This document shows positions 54,401 to 63,769 of a stretch of DNA of 64,000 nucleotides, one piece after another. Made by a program: the position numbers and the translations under genes. Position 1 is the first letter of the stretch, and each line of letters begins with the position of its first letter. The stretch spans positions 69,275-133,274 of the forward strand of contig JAGNJD010000001.1 in assembly GCA_018000835.1 (NCBI GenBank). Direction: 5' to 3'. Origin of the DNA: Candidatus Goldiibacteriota bacterium. Lineage in GTDB: Bacteria > Oederibacteriota > PGYV01 > DSYL01. Below the pieces are notes generated by a model. That model did no database searches. It was not told the origin of the DNA and saw nothing but the letters and a program-made list of their open reading frames with translations.

Positions 54401-57400
54401 GCTGTTGGTGTTACTGTCTCCGTTATTGTCGGCGTCACGGTTTCTGTTACTGTCGGCGTTACTGTTTCCGTAACCGTTGGCGTCACGGTCTGTGTCACTG
54501 TTGGTGTCACCGTCTCTGTTACTGTCGGCGTTACTGTTTCCGTAACCGTAGGCGTCACGGTCTCCGTTATTGTCGGCGTCACGGTCTCTGTCACTGTTTG
54601 CGTTACACTCGGTGTCACACTTGGCGTAATTGAAGGCGTAACCGTCGGTGTCACCGTCTCTGTTATTGTCGGCGTTATTGTCTCTGTTACAGACGGCGTG
54701 TTTGTTGACGTCGGACTTATTATTACCACCATCTGCGAATATCCGCTTGGCGTTACTCCCCTGCTATCTATCAATCCGTTAAAATAACTCCCGTAGTATT
54801 TGTCTCCTTCCGTTGTTATTGCATTAAACCTTATTACGTCAAAATTCGGATTTGTGTCTATGTTCCACCCGCTTGCATACGTCACTACTATCTCATCACC
54901 TATTATGCCCGCACTTGCCCCCGGCATTGAACTTACTACCCCTGACGCATTTACTCCTGTCTCGAGTATTATCCGTGCCTCTGTTATCGGTCCCTCCCCT
55001 GCTGCGTTTATGTGATATTCATAACTTACGTTATCTCCTGCTACTGCTATGTTTGGCTTTATGTATGCATACGCATACGGCGTTTGTGTGCTTGTCGGCG
55101 TTGACGTCTGTGTTATCGTCCATGTCGGCGTCACCGTCTCTGTTATTGTCGGCGTTACTGTCTCTGTTACCGTTTGCGTTACACTCGGTGTCACACTTGG
55201 CGTAATTGAAGGCGTAATAGTCGGCGTTACTGTTTCTGTAACCGTAGGCGTCACTGTCTCTGTTACTGTAGGCGTCACGCTCGGCGTTACTGTTGGTGTC
55301 ACGCTCGGCGTGTTCGTTGGTGTCACACTCGGTGTCACGGAAGGCGTTACGCTCGGCGTCACACTTGGCGTAATTGAAGGCGTAATAGTCTCTGTCACTG
55401 TCGGCGTCACAGTCTGCGTTACTGTTTCTGTCACGCTCGGCGTGTTTGTTGACGTCGGACTTATTATCACTACCATCTGCGAATATCCGCTTGGCGTTAC
55501 TCCCCTGCTATCTATCAATCCGTTAAAATAACTCCCGTAGTATTTGTCTCCTCCCGTTGTTATTGCATTAAACCTTATTACGTCAAAATTCGGATTTGTG
55601 TCTATGTTCCACGCGCTTGCATACGTCACTACTATCTCATCACCTATTATGCCCGCACTTGCCCCCGGCATTGAACTTACTACCCCTGACGCATTTACTC
55701 CTGTCTCAAGTATTATCCTCGCCTCTGTTATCGGTCCCTGCCCTGCTGCGTTTATGTGATATTCATAACTTACGTTATCTCCTGCTACTGCTATATTTGG
55801 CTTTATGTATGCATACGCATACGGCGTTGACGTGTTTGTTATCGTCCATGTCGGCGTTGCTGTTGGTGTCACCGTCTCCGTTATTGTCGGCGTCACGGTT
55901 TCTGTTACTGTCGGCGTTACTGTTTCTGTAACCGTAGGCGTCACCGTCTGCGTCACGCTTGGCGTGTCTGTCTGCGTCACGCTTGGTGTCACAGATGGCG
56001 TTTCACTCGGTGTAATTGAAGGCGTTACTGATGGTGTTATCGTTGGCGTTACTGTTTCAGTAACAGACGGCGTCGCCGTCGGCGTAGCCGTTAATGTATT
56101 GGTAAGCGTAATTGTCGGCGTTATCGTTTTTGTCAGGCACGCAGGGCCGAGTGACAAATCCCCGAAATGACCTGTATCGGTCCAGTTTGTTTCAGTCCCA
56201 TTCCACATCATCTGGCCATCGCGGTCTCCGCCATTCTGGTCATAATTTATGCCGACGTCAAATCCATATAATGCACCAATGGACGGAGTGACGCCAAGCG
56301 TTGTCCACGGAATTGATATTTCCATTGAATATCCGCCGGTTATTGCTGCACTTGCAAAATTTACTCCGATAGTCCTTCCATTTATTTCAAAAATAACCGG
56401 GTCGTCATAACCTATAACGAATTGAAAATCATCTGCCTGATAAGTCGTGGAACGGTTATGATTCATGTCAAAATATATTTCAACAGAATCGTCCTGCCAC
56501 GGGTCTGTTGAGTCATTTTGTAACATTGGGTCAGTTACGTTTATGCCGACGTAAACGTTGTTCATGTCCCATCTCACCTGAAAAGCAGCTGAAACGCCGT
56601 TGATATATCCCGTTACAAATTTCGAAATGATCTGCCAGATTCCCGTTGCCCATGCAGTTTCATTTAGCATACCATCAATGGTTATAGCATCCCCGCAGTC
56701 GGCCGTCGTTTGTTTCGTATATGTAACGGTATGCGTCGGCGTAAAAGACATGGTTATTGTGGAAGTTATTGTCTGCGTCACGCTCGGCGTAATGGTTGTC
56801 GTCTGAGTCGGCGTATCAGTTAAAGTCCACGTCGGCGTGATTGTGCACGTCACCGTTTCCGTGCTTGTTTTCGTTGCCGTCGGAGTGCACCCGCCGGATA
56901 AAACATTAAAATTACTGATTGAAAAATATCCTGTTGTATCAATGAGGTTCGTTGCCGCTGCAACACCTATGTAAAAATTTGTTCCAACGTTTACGGTATA
57001 GTTGCCGACAACGTTCCAGTCGGCGCCGTTTGTAGAATAATAACCCGTAAAATTATTCCCTGATTTTAATAATCTTACGTAACCGGTAGTATTATTTACA
57101 TAAGCAGCGCCGTCAGTTGAAGAAGTTGTCCCGGCAGTCGTTGAGCGGCATTGCATGGAAAATGCATTTGTGCTTGCAAACATGTAAACATTTTTTGAAT
57201 CGGCGTTTAACGTTTCCCTTATCATTATACCTGTCCCTGCCCACCCGTTTGCTTCTGATACAAAATTTATCTGAAGCGTTGCATCAACGTTGCCGGCAAC
57301 CGGCTGGTAAATATACCTGAATGCATCGACAGTTCCTCCTATTACGCCTGCCGCTGTTATTGTAAGATTCATCATTGTCTCTGTCTGAGAACCGGCAGCA

Positions 57401-59613
57401 GGAGAACCTATGTCGGCTGCAGTCCAGAAATTTTCAAGCACGCCATTGCTGAAACCATCCGGCTGGATACAACCAGCAAAAAATGGAGTATTTGTCGGCG
57501 TTGCAGTAAAAGTCGGCGACATCGTACTTGTCTGAGTTATTGTATGCGTTGGTGTGCAGGCTCCCTCCAGAACGTTAAAATTATCTACGCTGGCAAAACC
57601 CGTTGCACCTGCATTGTGCGACGTCACAGCAATTCCAATTAAAAAAGTAGAACCAAAACTCATATTTACATTTGCAAGCGGAGTCCAGTTAGTGCCATCA
57701 CCGGAATAATAACCGGTAAAATTATTTCCTGATTTTACAAGCCGCACATATCCGGGTGTATTATTGGTATATGTGCCTCCACCGGTATTATAACTGATAT
57801 CGTCGGTTACCAGTCTTCTCTGAAATGCGTAATTATTACTGCGTGTTGCACATATAAAAACATGTTTAGACCCTGGTGCTAAACTTTCCCTCATCATTAT
57901 ACCGACTTTACTCCATGCATCAGTTGTCGGCACAAAATTAACCTGCAGGGAAACATCAAAATCCCCTGAAACAATCTGAAATATATACCTGAAATTATCC
58001 GCGGTCCCCCATATATCGTCGCCATTTGCAGTTATTGTGAGGTTGGTTGCAGTTTCTGCCTGCGCGCCGAGCAGAGGGTTTCCCACATCCACGGCTGTCC
58101 AGAATGCTTCTAGGGAAGAATTATTGAAATTATCGCTTTGTATGCAATTTGCCTTGTTTGCACCAAGTGCCCATTCAACTGCAGCGTCAAAAAGCTGCCA
58201 TCCGGCGGTTGTGAGCGACGCTGCTGTTGTATCCTGCAGGAATAAGCCGACACGCCTTGCCGGAGCCTTTACGCTGTTATACATCGTAGCGCCGGTTTCG
58301 TAACAAAAAATATATTTCCTGGAAGGGGTTGACGCCTGCTGGGCTATGCCGTGAAAATCGCCCTGCGGTTGTCCATAACCAAAGATAAACTGCGATGATG
58401 TCACTGTCTGGTTGCCGGTCAATCCTGCTGCTATATAATGCCAGTCCTGGTCCATCTGAATCTGTGTCTGGTTGGCAACACCGGCACCGTTTGTCGCCTG
58501 GAAAGACATGTCATCATAAAGAATTGGTTCCCACAACAAAACCGGCACGGTAACGTCCCTGAATTTATTACCTACATCAGAAGCAGTAACTGTAGAAGAA
58601 ATAATAACAAGGTCTCTGCCCGCAGCATCGGATGTAGCGCTGTCAGCGCCTCTTGTCAGGGAAACGGCATGCCCCGCATTTATTAAACTGTTATATACGG
58701 CCTGGTCCCCTGAATTCAGGGTTAAATTTCCGACAACAAACAAAATATTCGCTATAAAACTGGGTGTAGGTGTAACTGTAAAAGTAGATGTGTTTGTCGG
58801 GGTTGCCGTAAAGGTTGGCGTATTTGTCGCGGTCGCTGTTAATGTCGTCGTTAGTGTTGGTGTATTTGTAAAAGTAAAAGTCGGCGTTTCTTTTACTTCC
58901 AGTAACTCAAGCATTGATGCAGCCCAGATTGCCGACGAACTTGCCGTATGATTCGTAGAATAACTGCCAATGGATGAAGTCAAATAGGAATTGCCGTGAC
59001 TCTGGGCATTTGTATTATCAGGCGCCCCGGAAGTACTTTGACTCCATAATTGCGTCCAGGAAGAATCCATTGTAAATATGCTACTCCCGGTTCTTGCCGC
59101 AACGTGATTCAGTATCATGGAATTCGTCTGTGTCGTAGTCAAAGATATGTTTGGCCCGCCCGACGTCCCGCCGCCTTTGTTATATGCTCCAATTCCGTTT
59201 ACGTTATCAAAAACGACACATCCCATTGATGCTTTTCTACTTCCTGCCAGACCAACCATGACGTTTGCTGTTGTTTCAGCAGGATTAATAAGATACCACG
59301 TCTGTATTACCAGAGCGTTTGATTGTAAAAAACTGTCATATTTTGTAAGTGCCTGTGCACCAAATGTAACGCCTGTAACATAATCTTCTGTGTTAACCTG
59401 AACCGCAATGCTGAATATCATTATTTTATTTGAACCACTATTTACGGTATGAGAAAAAGTAAAATTCTGCGATTCTCCGTTTGTGCCGGAAACTGAATTT
59501 AAGGTTATGGCAGCACTGAATAAATTTATTTTTATAAATAAAAATAAAATACTTAATTTAAATATTTTATTTAACTTTTTTAAACAATTTGTCCTTTGCA
59601 CCAAATACCTCAT
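51412..59613 (-). CDS. Giant secreted multi-domain repeat protein (2733 residues)
   Basis: After a signal peptide (about residues 15-34) come, by position: a beta domain (35-250), a ThuA-like alpha/beta domain (about 286-485), two LamG/DUF1349-like domains (485-680 and 714-908), a CBM9-like carbohydrate-binding domain (about 966-1160) and four beta modules of about 120 residues (starting near 1265, 1512, 1753 and 2152), the first three almost identical (AYIKPNIAVAGDNVSYEYH). Thr/Pro/Val/Glu/Ser linkers of 4- and 8-residue period separate them. A further beta domain (2371-2638) and an FlgD-Ig-like C-terminus (NPDRETVNLQYYLPSNQKVS) end the protein. It should be an exported surface adhesin or glycan-binding protein. 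The near-identical modules and linkers invite recombination. It is directly followed by smpB. Confidence 0.88.
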   Translation of the reverse strand: MRYLVQRTNCLKKLNKIFKLSILFLFIKINLFSAAITLNSVSGTNGESQNFTFSHTVNSGSNKIMIFSIAVQVNTEDYVTGVTFGAQALTKYDSFLQSNALVIQTWYLINPAETTANVMVGLAGSRKASMGCVVFDNVNGIGAYNKGGGTSGGPNISLTTTQTNSMILNHVAARTGSSIFTMDSSWTQLWSQSTSGAPDNTNAQSHGNSYLTSSIGSYSTNHTASSSAIWAASMLELLEVKETPTFTFTNTPTLTTTLTATATNTPTFTATPTNTSTFTVTPTPSFIANILFVVGNLTLNSGDQAVYNSLINAGHAVSLTRGADSATSDAAGRDLVIISSTVTASDVGNKFRDVTVPVLLWEPILYDDMSFQATNGAGVANQTQIQMDQDWHYIAAGLTGNQTVTSSQFIFGYGQPQGDFHGIAQQASTPSRKYIFCYETGATMYNSVKAPARRVGLFLQDTTAASLTTAGWQLFDAAVEWALGANKANCIQSDNFNNSSLEAFWTAVDVGNPLLGAQAETATNLTITANGDDIWGTADNFRYIFQIVSGDFDVSLQVNFVPTTDAWSKVGIMMRESLAPGSKHVFICATRSNNYAFQRRLVTDDISYNTGGGTYTNNTPGYVRLVKSGNNFTGYYSGDGTNWTPLANVNMSFGSTFLIGIAVTSHNAGATGFASVDNFNVLEGACTPTHTITQTSTMSPTFTATPTNTPFFAGCIQPDGFSNGVLENFWTAADIGSPAAGSQTETMMNLTITAAGVIGGTVDAFRYIYQPVAGNVDATLQINFVSEANGWAGTGIMIRETLNADSKNVYMFASTNAFSMQCRSTTAGTTSSTDGAAYVNNTTGYVRLLKSGNNFTGYYSTNGADWNVVGNYTVNVGTNFYIGVAAATNLIDTTGYFSISNFNVLSGGCTPTATKTSTETVTCTITPTWTLTDTPTQTTTITPSVTQTITSTITMSFTPTHTVTYTKQTTADCGDAITIDGMLNETAWATGIWQIISKFVTGYINGVSAAFQVRWDMNNVYVGINVTDPMLQNDSTDPWQDDSVEIYFDMNHNRSTTYQADDFQFVIGYDDPVIFEINGRTIGVNFASAAITGGYSMEISIPWTTLGVTPSIGALYGFDVGINYDQNGGDRDGQMMWNGTETNWTDTGHFGDLSLGPACLTKTITPTITLTNTLTATPTATPSVTETVTPTITPSVTPSITPSETPSVTPSVTQTDTPSVTQTVTPTVTETVTPTVTETVTPTITETVTPTATPTWTITNTSTPYAYAYIKPNIAVAGDNVSYEYHINAAGQGPITEARIILETGVNASGVVSSMPGASAGIIGDEIVVTYASAWNIDTNPNFDVIRFNAITTGGDKYYGSYFNGLIDSRGVTPSGYSQMVVIISPTSTNTPSVTETVTQTVTPTVTETITPSITPSVTPSVTPSVTPSVTPTNTPSVTPTVTPSVTPTVTETVTPTVTETVTPTITPSITPSVTPSVTQTVTETVTPTITETVTPTWTITQTSTPTSTQTPYAYAYIKPNIAVAGDNVSYEYHINAAGEGPITEARIILETGVNASGVVSSMPGASAGIIGDEIVVTYASGWNIDTNPNFDVIRFNAITTEGDKYYGSYFNGLIDSRGVTPSGYSQMVVIISPTSTNTPSVTETITPTITETVTPTVTPSITPSVTPSVTQTVTETVTPTITETVTPTVTETVTPTVTETVTPTVTQTVTPTVTETVTPTVTETVTPTITETVTPTATPTWTITQTSTPTNTQTPYAYAYIKPNIAVAGDNVSYEYHINAAGQGPIIEARIILETGVNATGVVSSMPGASAGIIGDEIVVTYAIAWNIDTNPNFDIIRFNAITTGGDKYYGSYFNGLIDSRGVTPNGYSQMVVIISPTSTNTPSVTETITPTITETVTPTVTPSITPSVTPSVTPTDTPSVTQTVTETVTPTITETVTPTVTETVTPTVTETMTPTVTQTVTPTVTETVTPTVTETVTPTVTETITPTITPSITPSVTPSVTPSVTPSVTPTNTPSVTQTVTETVTPTVTETVTPTVTQTVTPTITPSITPSVTPSVTPSVTPSVTQTVTETVTPTVTPTVTPTDTPTDTPTVTPSITPSVTPSVTPTVTPTDTPSISPTNTPTWTITPTFTITSTFTITPTWTNTPAAYAYIQPNYAVAGDLTLYNYHVNAWDVSTINEVRIVIPQGVNSVSGYFSSVSGTTINYTGNEIIVQYPFSWNGLTNPNFDVITFNAISDPGDKYYESYLNSQPDIKGTTPNGFSKIVIVVSPTFTWTSTVTPTFTPTPTWTSTVTPSVTPTWTQTDTPTSTPSYTITPTDTPTSTPTYTATPTATPSQTATMTVTQTATPTWTATQTATPSFTPTPTSTPLTSLAVILPGQNFVPYAPGYTGVPIDQEAGNYVTITVRALEQNNWQTYPASCVLQVSTSPSTADYPANVNLTAGEAVFYVRFLASGTYQIDVSDTTGQLVPDVSDPINVKVPPGGMGLTSFLSYRIDAVIAGQQDITVMDVTITNPNISSPYIMQGLTLTTSSAANNSINIITVIDGNGFETNTSWGDTKQLYVNLYNPSDPYIAPQSSKTYKIIASIRDNPVDTNFYVELQNPGDILVTKLDSLIVSLYPQSGSYPYRSDVFQIILKNLSSSFYSYPVPFNPDRETVNLQYYLPSNQKVSLVIYDIIGRRVKTITEQNQNGGRLYKFTWDGKNDSNRIVLNGVYYAVLTVGKEKFVNKMVVLK
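53150..56130. repeat. Tandem Thr/Pro-linker DNA repeats with near-identical modules
   Basis: Within the giant gene, the linker segments (53150-53960, 54330-54715, 55060-55460, 55805-56130) are made of 12- and 24-base repeat units encoding VTPS and VTPTVTET. The opposite strand is also open over long stretches (for instance 53153-54055), which is a by-product of the ACN/GTN repeat and not a gene. The modules between them (about 53970-54353, 54716-55078, 55460-55818) are nearly identical at the DNA level. Confidence 0.85.
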
Positions 59614-59908
59614 AATTTAAAAATTACCCCTGTTTAACTATGTTTAATTATACAAAAAAATAGTCCTTTAATCAATTTGTAAAAACTTTTATTAAGACAG
59701 ACATCAATAAAGATGGAAGGATTGTTTGTTTTTTTGAGGAATTCATTCGAGCCTTTCTGATGAGGGACGTGGCAATTGCAGGGGGGATTTTGAAGGTCTG
59801 AAATGGGCTGATTACATAAAGCATAGCCATAACATCAGCCAATTTCAATTCCGGAAAAAGCAATATTTTAGATTGAATATAAATACATTCAATTGCATTA
59901 TTTATATT
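59614..59908. other. Intergenic region with worn repeat
   Basis: Contains ATGGAAGGATTGT and TTTTTTGAGGAATTCATT (about 59712-59752), similar to 12545-12582, and the reverse complement of the CAATCCTTCC motif. No gene is supported. Confidence 0.4.
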
Positions 59909-62746
59909 TCATTGATTTGGTATTAATATTTTAAACGTTGCACCTTTGCCGTGTCCTTCTGATTCTGCCCAGATTACCCCGTTATGTGCTTCCACTATGT
60001 TTTTTGCAATCGGAAGTCCGAGTCCAAGCCCTTTATAATTCGGAAATTCAGTCCCTTTTGCCTGATAAAATTTTTCAAATATTTTATCAAGATTTTCCCT
60101 CTCAATGCCAATTCCAAAATCCTTTTCATATATAAATATAAATTTATTATAACCGGGTATCTTTATATTTTCCGGCACTTTTATTTCATCTTTGTTAACT
60201 TCCTTAAAGCCAAGTATAATCTTTGTATTTTCGGGGGAAAATTTAAATGAATTTGTTATCAAATTTGTCAAAACCTGTGAAATTCTGTATTCGTCAACGT
60301 TGCATTGCAGTTTTTCACCGGTTGATTCATTTACAAGAACTATTTTTTTTCGTGCAACGTAATGTGATAATTCCTTGACAAGGTTATCCATTATTCTGCC
60401 CATGTCACTGGTATTTTTTTCTATTGTAAATTTACCTGTTTCTATTCTGCTTATGTCGAGCAGATCGTTTATCAAATTTAATAATCGTTCTGAATTATTC
60501 TGTATGATTTCGAGATATTCCTTCTGCTGTGACGTAATTTCCCCCGTAGCACCACCCAGCATTAAGGATAAAAAACCTTTTATTGCAGTTATTGGAGTTC
60601 TCAAATCATGTGATATCATTGAGATAAAATTTGTCTTTAATGAATCAAGTTCTTTTAATTTTTCATAGCTTAATTTTAAATTTTCTTCTTCCTTTTTCTT
60701 TGCAGTAATATCCCTGAAAATGCCCCTTGTATTTATAGGTTTTCCATTTTCAATATGGCAGGAAACATTACCTTCCACTATTATTTCCTTTTTATCCTTT
60801 GTTACAAATATTGTTTCTATTTTATCTTCACATTTACCCTGTAAAATTTTCTGAAACAATTCTTTACAGTGTTCTATTCTTGAAGGATGAATAATATCAA
60901 AAACAGTTAAATTTTTTATTTCATTATAACTGTAACCAAGAGTATTTTTCCACGCTTTATTTACATAAATAAATTTTGCATCAGGGGTTACTATTTGAAT
61001 CAGATCATTTGCATTGTCAAAAAAATCCTGCAACATCATCCTATTTTCTGCTATCTCATCTCTTATTTTTTTTGCTTCAGTAATGTCCTGTTTTATTGCA
61101 ATAAAATTTGTTATTTTACCGTTTTTATCCTTTAAGGGTGCAATTGAAGCAGATTCCCAGTAGGTTCCGCCGTCTTTCTTTTTATTTAAGAATTCCCCGC
61201 GCCATATTCTACCCGATAATATCGTGTCCCACAATTTTTTATATTCTTCCCTGCTTGTATGACCTGATTTTAATATCCGTGGCGTTTTCCCGGTTACTTC
61301 ATAAGACGAATAACCCGTCAACTTCGTAAATATCGGATTTACGTAAACTATTTTTCCGTTGACGTCCGTTATGATTATTGAATCAGGACTTTGCTCAACC
61401 GCCACCTGTAATCTTTTTATTTCCTGCAGATATCTGTTGCGTTCGGTAACGTCTCTTGCAATTCCAAGAACCATTTTCTGTCCTTTAAACGTTATAGGCC
61501 GCGTCATTATTTCAACGTTTATGGGAGTCCCGTCTTTTTTTATCAGCGTAATCTCATCAGGTCCTGTGGATTTATTTTTTAAATTTTGTACGAGCAGTTC
61601 CATTGCTTTTGGAGCATGGATTTTTGATAATAATTTTATTTTAAAAAAATTCTTACCTATAAGTTCTTCTTTCCTGTAACCGGTTATCTCTTCTGCCTTT
61701 TTATTGGCATTTATGAAGTTTCCCTTTAAATCGTTTATATAATAAGCATCGGGAGAATTTTCAAACAGCATTTTAAACTTTTCTTCACTTTCATTCGTTG
61801 CATTTTTAATTCTGTCGTATTCAATGCGGTTCTGCAGAATGTTTCTCAGTTCAATAAGTATTGATTTATCAAATTCATCAAAACCATCCTTGTTTTTGTT
61901 TGAATTACATATGTCATAACTTACAGAGCTGTATATTTTATTATCAACGTATATCGGTATTACAAATATCCCCTTTAAATCATTTACCTCTGAAAATTTT
62001 TTTATAACCGGCTTTGCAAATACTTTAAGTGCAGGCGGCATCATTTTAAGGGCCTTATCGTAGGTTATTTCAAATCCATCCGGTTTTAAAAATGTTCTTA
62101 CAATTTTTATGTCTATCCTGGAACCGATTGTGCCTTTTACGTTTTTTTCTTTCCACTCTTTTCTGCATATTGATTCTTTTTCATTAATTTCGTTGTAATT
62201 TACCCTGCTTACCTTCAGGACCGGCCCTATCAGTTTTATTGATTTATCAATTATTTCATTAAAACTTAAAGTTCTGTCTGCTGCTAACTGCCATATTTTT
62301 GCCCTTAATTCCATGTAATCTTTTGTTTTTTGGATTGCATTTATTTTTTCCATTAATTCATTTTCAACGTTCCTGTATTTCGTTACGTCCTGACCAGAAC
62401 TTACAGCGCCAAGTATTTTTCCTTCATTATCTTTTAAGAAAGTATTATGCCATAGTATTATTTTTTGCTTTCCTGACTTGCATAATATTTTATTTTCAAA
62501 ATCCCGAAATTTTTCTGATTTTCCCCTTATGATGGCTAAAAAAGCATCTTTAACTTTTTTGCGTTCATCTTTTAATAAAAAATTCTGAAACCAGTCATGC
62601 CCTATTATTTCATGTTTCTTATATTCAAGTATTTCACATCCCTTTTTGTTTATTTCTATTACCTTTCCATCCGTATCAAGCACAATAAGCATGACATTTG
62701 CAAAATCAAAAACATTTATGGTTTTTAGAAAACCGGATTTTACCAT
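59909..62746 (-). CDS. Multi-PAS/GAF sensor histidine kinase
   Basis: Domains in order: PAS (about 8-130), GAF-like (about 160-310), then three PAS domains (about 325-450, 450-575 and 580-705; MLFENSPDAYYINDLKGNFINANKK, VEQSPDSIIITDVNGKIVYVNPIFTKLTGY and FFDNANDLIQIVTPDAKFIYVNKAW), the HisKA domain with the phospho-acceptor His in ISHDLRTPITAIKGF (about 712), and an HATPase with N-box QVLTNLITNSFKFSPENTK, G1 DFGIGIERENLDKIF and G2 GLGLGLPIAKNIVEAHNG. No membrane helix and no receiver domain are present, so it is a soluble sensor whose partner regulator is elsewhere. The signal is unknown. The G1 Thr is replaced by Phe (DFGIG instead of DTGIG). Confidence 0.92.
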   Translation of the reverse strand: MVKSGFLKTINVFDFANVMLIVLDTDGKVIEINKKGCEILEYKKHEIIGHDWFQNFLLKDERKKVKDAFLAIIRGKSEKFRDFENKILCKSGKQKIILWHNTFLKDNEGKILGAVSSGQDVTKYRNVENELMEKINAIQKTKDYMELRAKIWQLAADRTLSFNEIIDKSIKLIGPVLKVSRVNYNEINEKESICRKEWKEKNVKGTIGSRIDIKIVRTFLKPDGFEITYDKALKMMPPALKVFAKPVIKKFSEVNDLKGIFVIPIYVDNKIYSSVSYDICNSNKNKDGFDEFDKSILIELRNILQNRIEYDRIKNATNESEEKFKMLFENSPDAYYINDLKGNFINANKKAEEITGYRKEELIGKNFFKIKLLSKIHAPKAMELLVQNLKNKSTGPDEITLIKKDGTPINVEIMTRPITFKGQKMVLGIARDVTERNRYLQEIKRLQVAVEQSPDSIIITDVNGKIVYVNPIFTKLTGYSSYEVTGKTPRILKSGHTSREEYKKLWDTILSGRIWRGEFLNKKKDGGTYWESASIAPLKDKNGKITNFIAIKQDITEAKKIRDEIAENRMMLQDFFDNANDLIQIVTPDAKFIYVNKAWKNTLGYSYNEIKNLTVFDIIHPSRIEHCKELFQKILQGKCEDKIETIFVTKDKKEIIVEGNVSCHIENGKPINTRGIFRDITAKKKEEENLKLSYEKLKELDSLKTNFISMISHDLRTPITAIKGFLSLMLGGATGEITSQQKEYLEIIQNNSERLLNLINDLLDISRIETGKFTIEKNTSDMGRIMDNLVKELSHYVARKKIVLVNESTGEKLQCNVDEYRISQVLTNLITNSFKFSPENTKIILGFKEVNKDEIKVPENIKIPGYNKFIFIYEKDFGIGIERENLDKIFEKFYQAKGTEFPNYKGLGLGLPIAKNIVEAHNGVIWAESEGHGKGATFKILIPNQ

Positions 62747-62789
62747 TTTTTTTCCTTTTTGCTTTTACGTCTTTTGTATATCTATTTTA

Positions 62790-63725
62790 TCATATTTTCC
62801 TGTATAATTCATCATCTAAAATAACATCTGCTGCTTTTGCATTTTCTATTATCTGTTCTTTGTTTCTTGCCCCGGTAATCACGGCAGTTATGTCTTCCCT
62901 TTTTAATATCCATGCTATTGCAAGCTGCGGGACAGTAATCCCGGCTTTATCTGCAATATTTTTTAATTTATTTACCAATTTGATATTTTCAGAAAGTTGC
63001 GGTTCGTTAAATCTCTCATCCTTTTTTCTGTGGTCATCTTCCGGCAGTTTATCAACCCATTCTTTTGTCACTTTTCCCGTTAAAAGCCCTTTTTCCAGCG
63101 GTGAATACGTGATAACCCCTATGTTATTTTCTTTACAAAAAGGCAGTTCTTCTTTTTCTATTTCACGTCTTAATAAACTATATGGCGGCTGCAGGGATGC
63201 AATTTTATTTATTTTCATTATTCTCTTCATCTGCGATACGTTAAAATTTGAAACACCGCCATATCTTATCTTACCTTCCTTTATTAGTTCTGAAATGGCA
63301 GTCCATCCTTCCTCTATGTCCGGTTCAGGCTGCGGCCAGTGTATCTGATATAAATCAACGTGCGTTACGCCGAGTCGTTTTAAACTTGCTTCACATTCCT
63401 TTTTTATTTCGTTTTTCTTTAGGTTGCCGTAAAGCGTAAAACCATCGTCTTTCCACCGTCTACCGCATTTCGTCGCAATTATCAGTTTTTCCCTTATTCC
63501 TTTTATTGCTTTGCCTGTAACCTCTTCTGCATGTCCTAAACCATATATAGGTGCAGTATCAATCCAGTTGATTCCAAGGTCTATTGCCTTATGAATTGCC
63601 TCTATTGTTTTTTTGTCGTCCTGTGCTCCCCATGAAAATTTCCAGCCGGCTCCACCGGATGCCCAGGTCCCAAAACCTATTACACTGAGTTCCAGGTCGG
63701 TCCAGCCAAGTTTTCTTTTCTGCAT
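62790..63725 (-). CDS. Aldo/keto reductase
   Basis: MQKRKLGWTDLELSVIGFGTWASGG begins a second aldo/keto reductase. Catalytic residues: Asp in NWIDTAPIYGLGHAEEV with the Tyr, Lys in IIATKCG and His in YQIHWPQPEPD. The end has AVITGARNKEQI, which holds the NADPH adenosine phosphate. Length 311 is normal. It shares its layout with the reductase at 11.4-12.4 kb but is not close in sequence. The substrate is unknown. Confidence 0.9.
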   Translation of the reverse strand: MQKRKLGWTDLELSVIGFGTWASGGAGWKFSWGAQDDKKTIEAIHKAIDLGINWIDTAPIYGLGHAEEVTGKAIKGIREKLIIATKCGRRWKDDGFTLYGNLKKNEIKKECEASLKRLGVTHVDLYQIHWPQPEPDIEEGWTAISELIKEGKIRYGGVSNFNVSQMKRIMKINKIASLQPPYSLLRREIEKEELPFCKENNIGVITYSPLEKGLLTGKVTKEWVDKLPEDDHRKKDERFNEPQLSENIKLVNKLKNIADKAGITVPQLAIAWILKREDITAVITGARNKEQIIENAKAADVILDDELYRKI

Positions 63726-63769
63726 TTTCTACTCAGTAAATTTGTTTAAAAATATTATTAAAATAAATA

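Noticed and set aside
52500-56900. Possible CRISPR array because of regular short DNA repeats
   Set aside because: The repeats are 12/24-base, directly in coding frame, with no unique spacers of constant length and no cas genes nearby.
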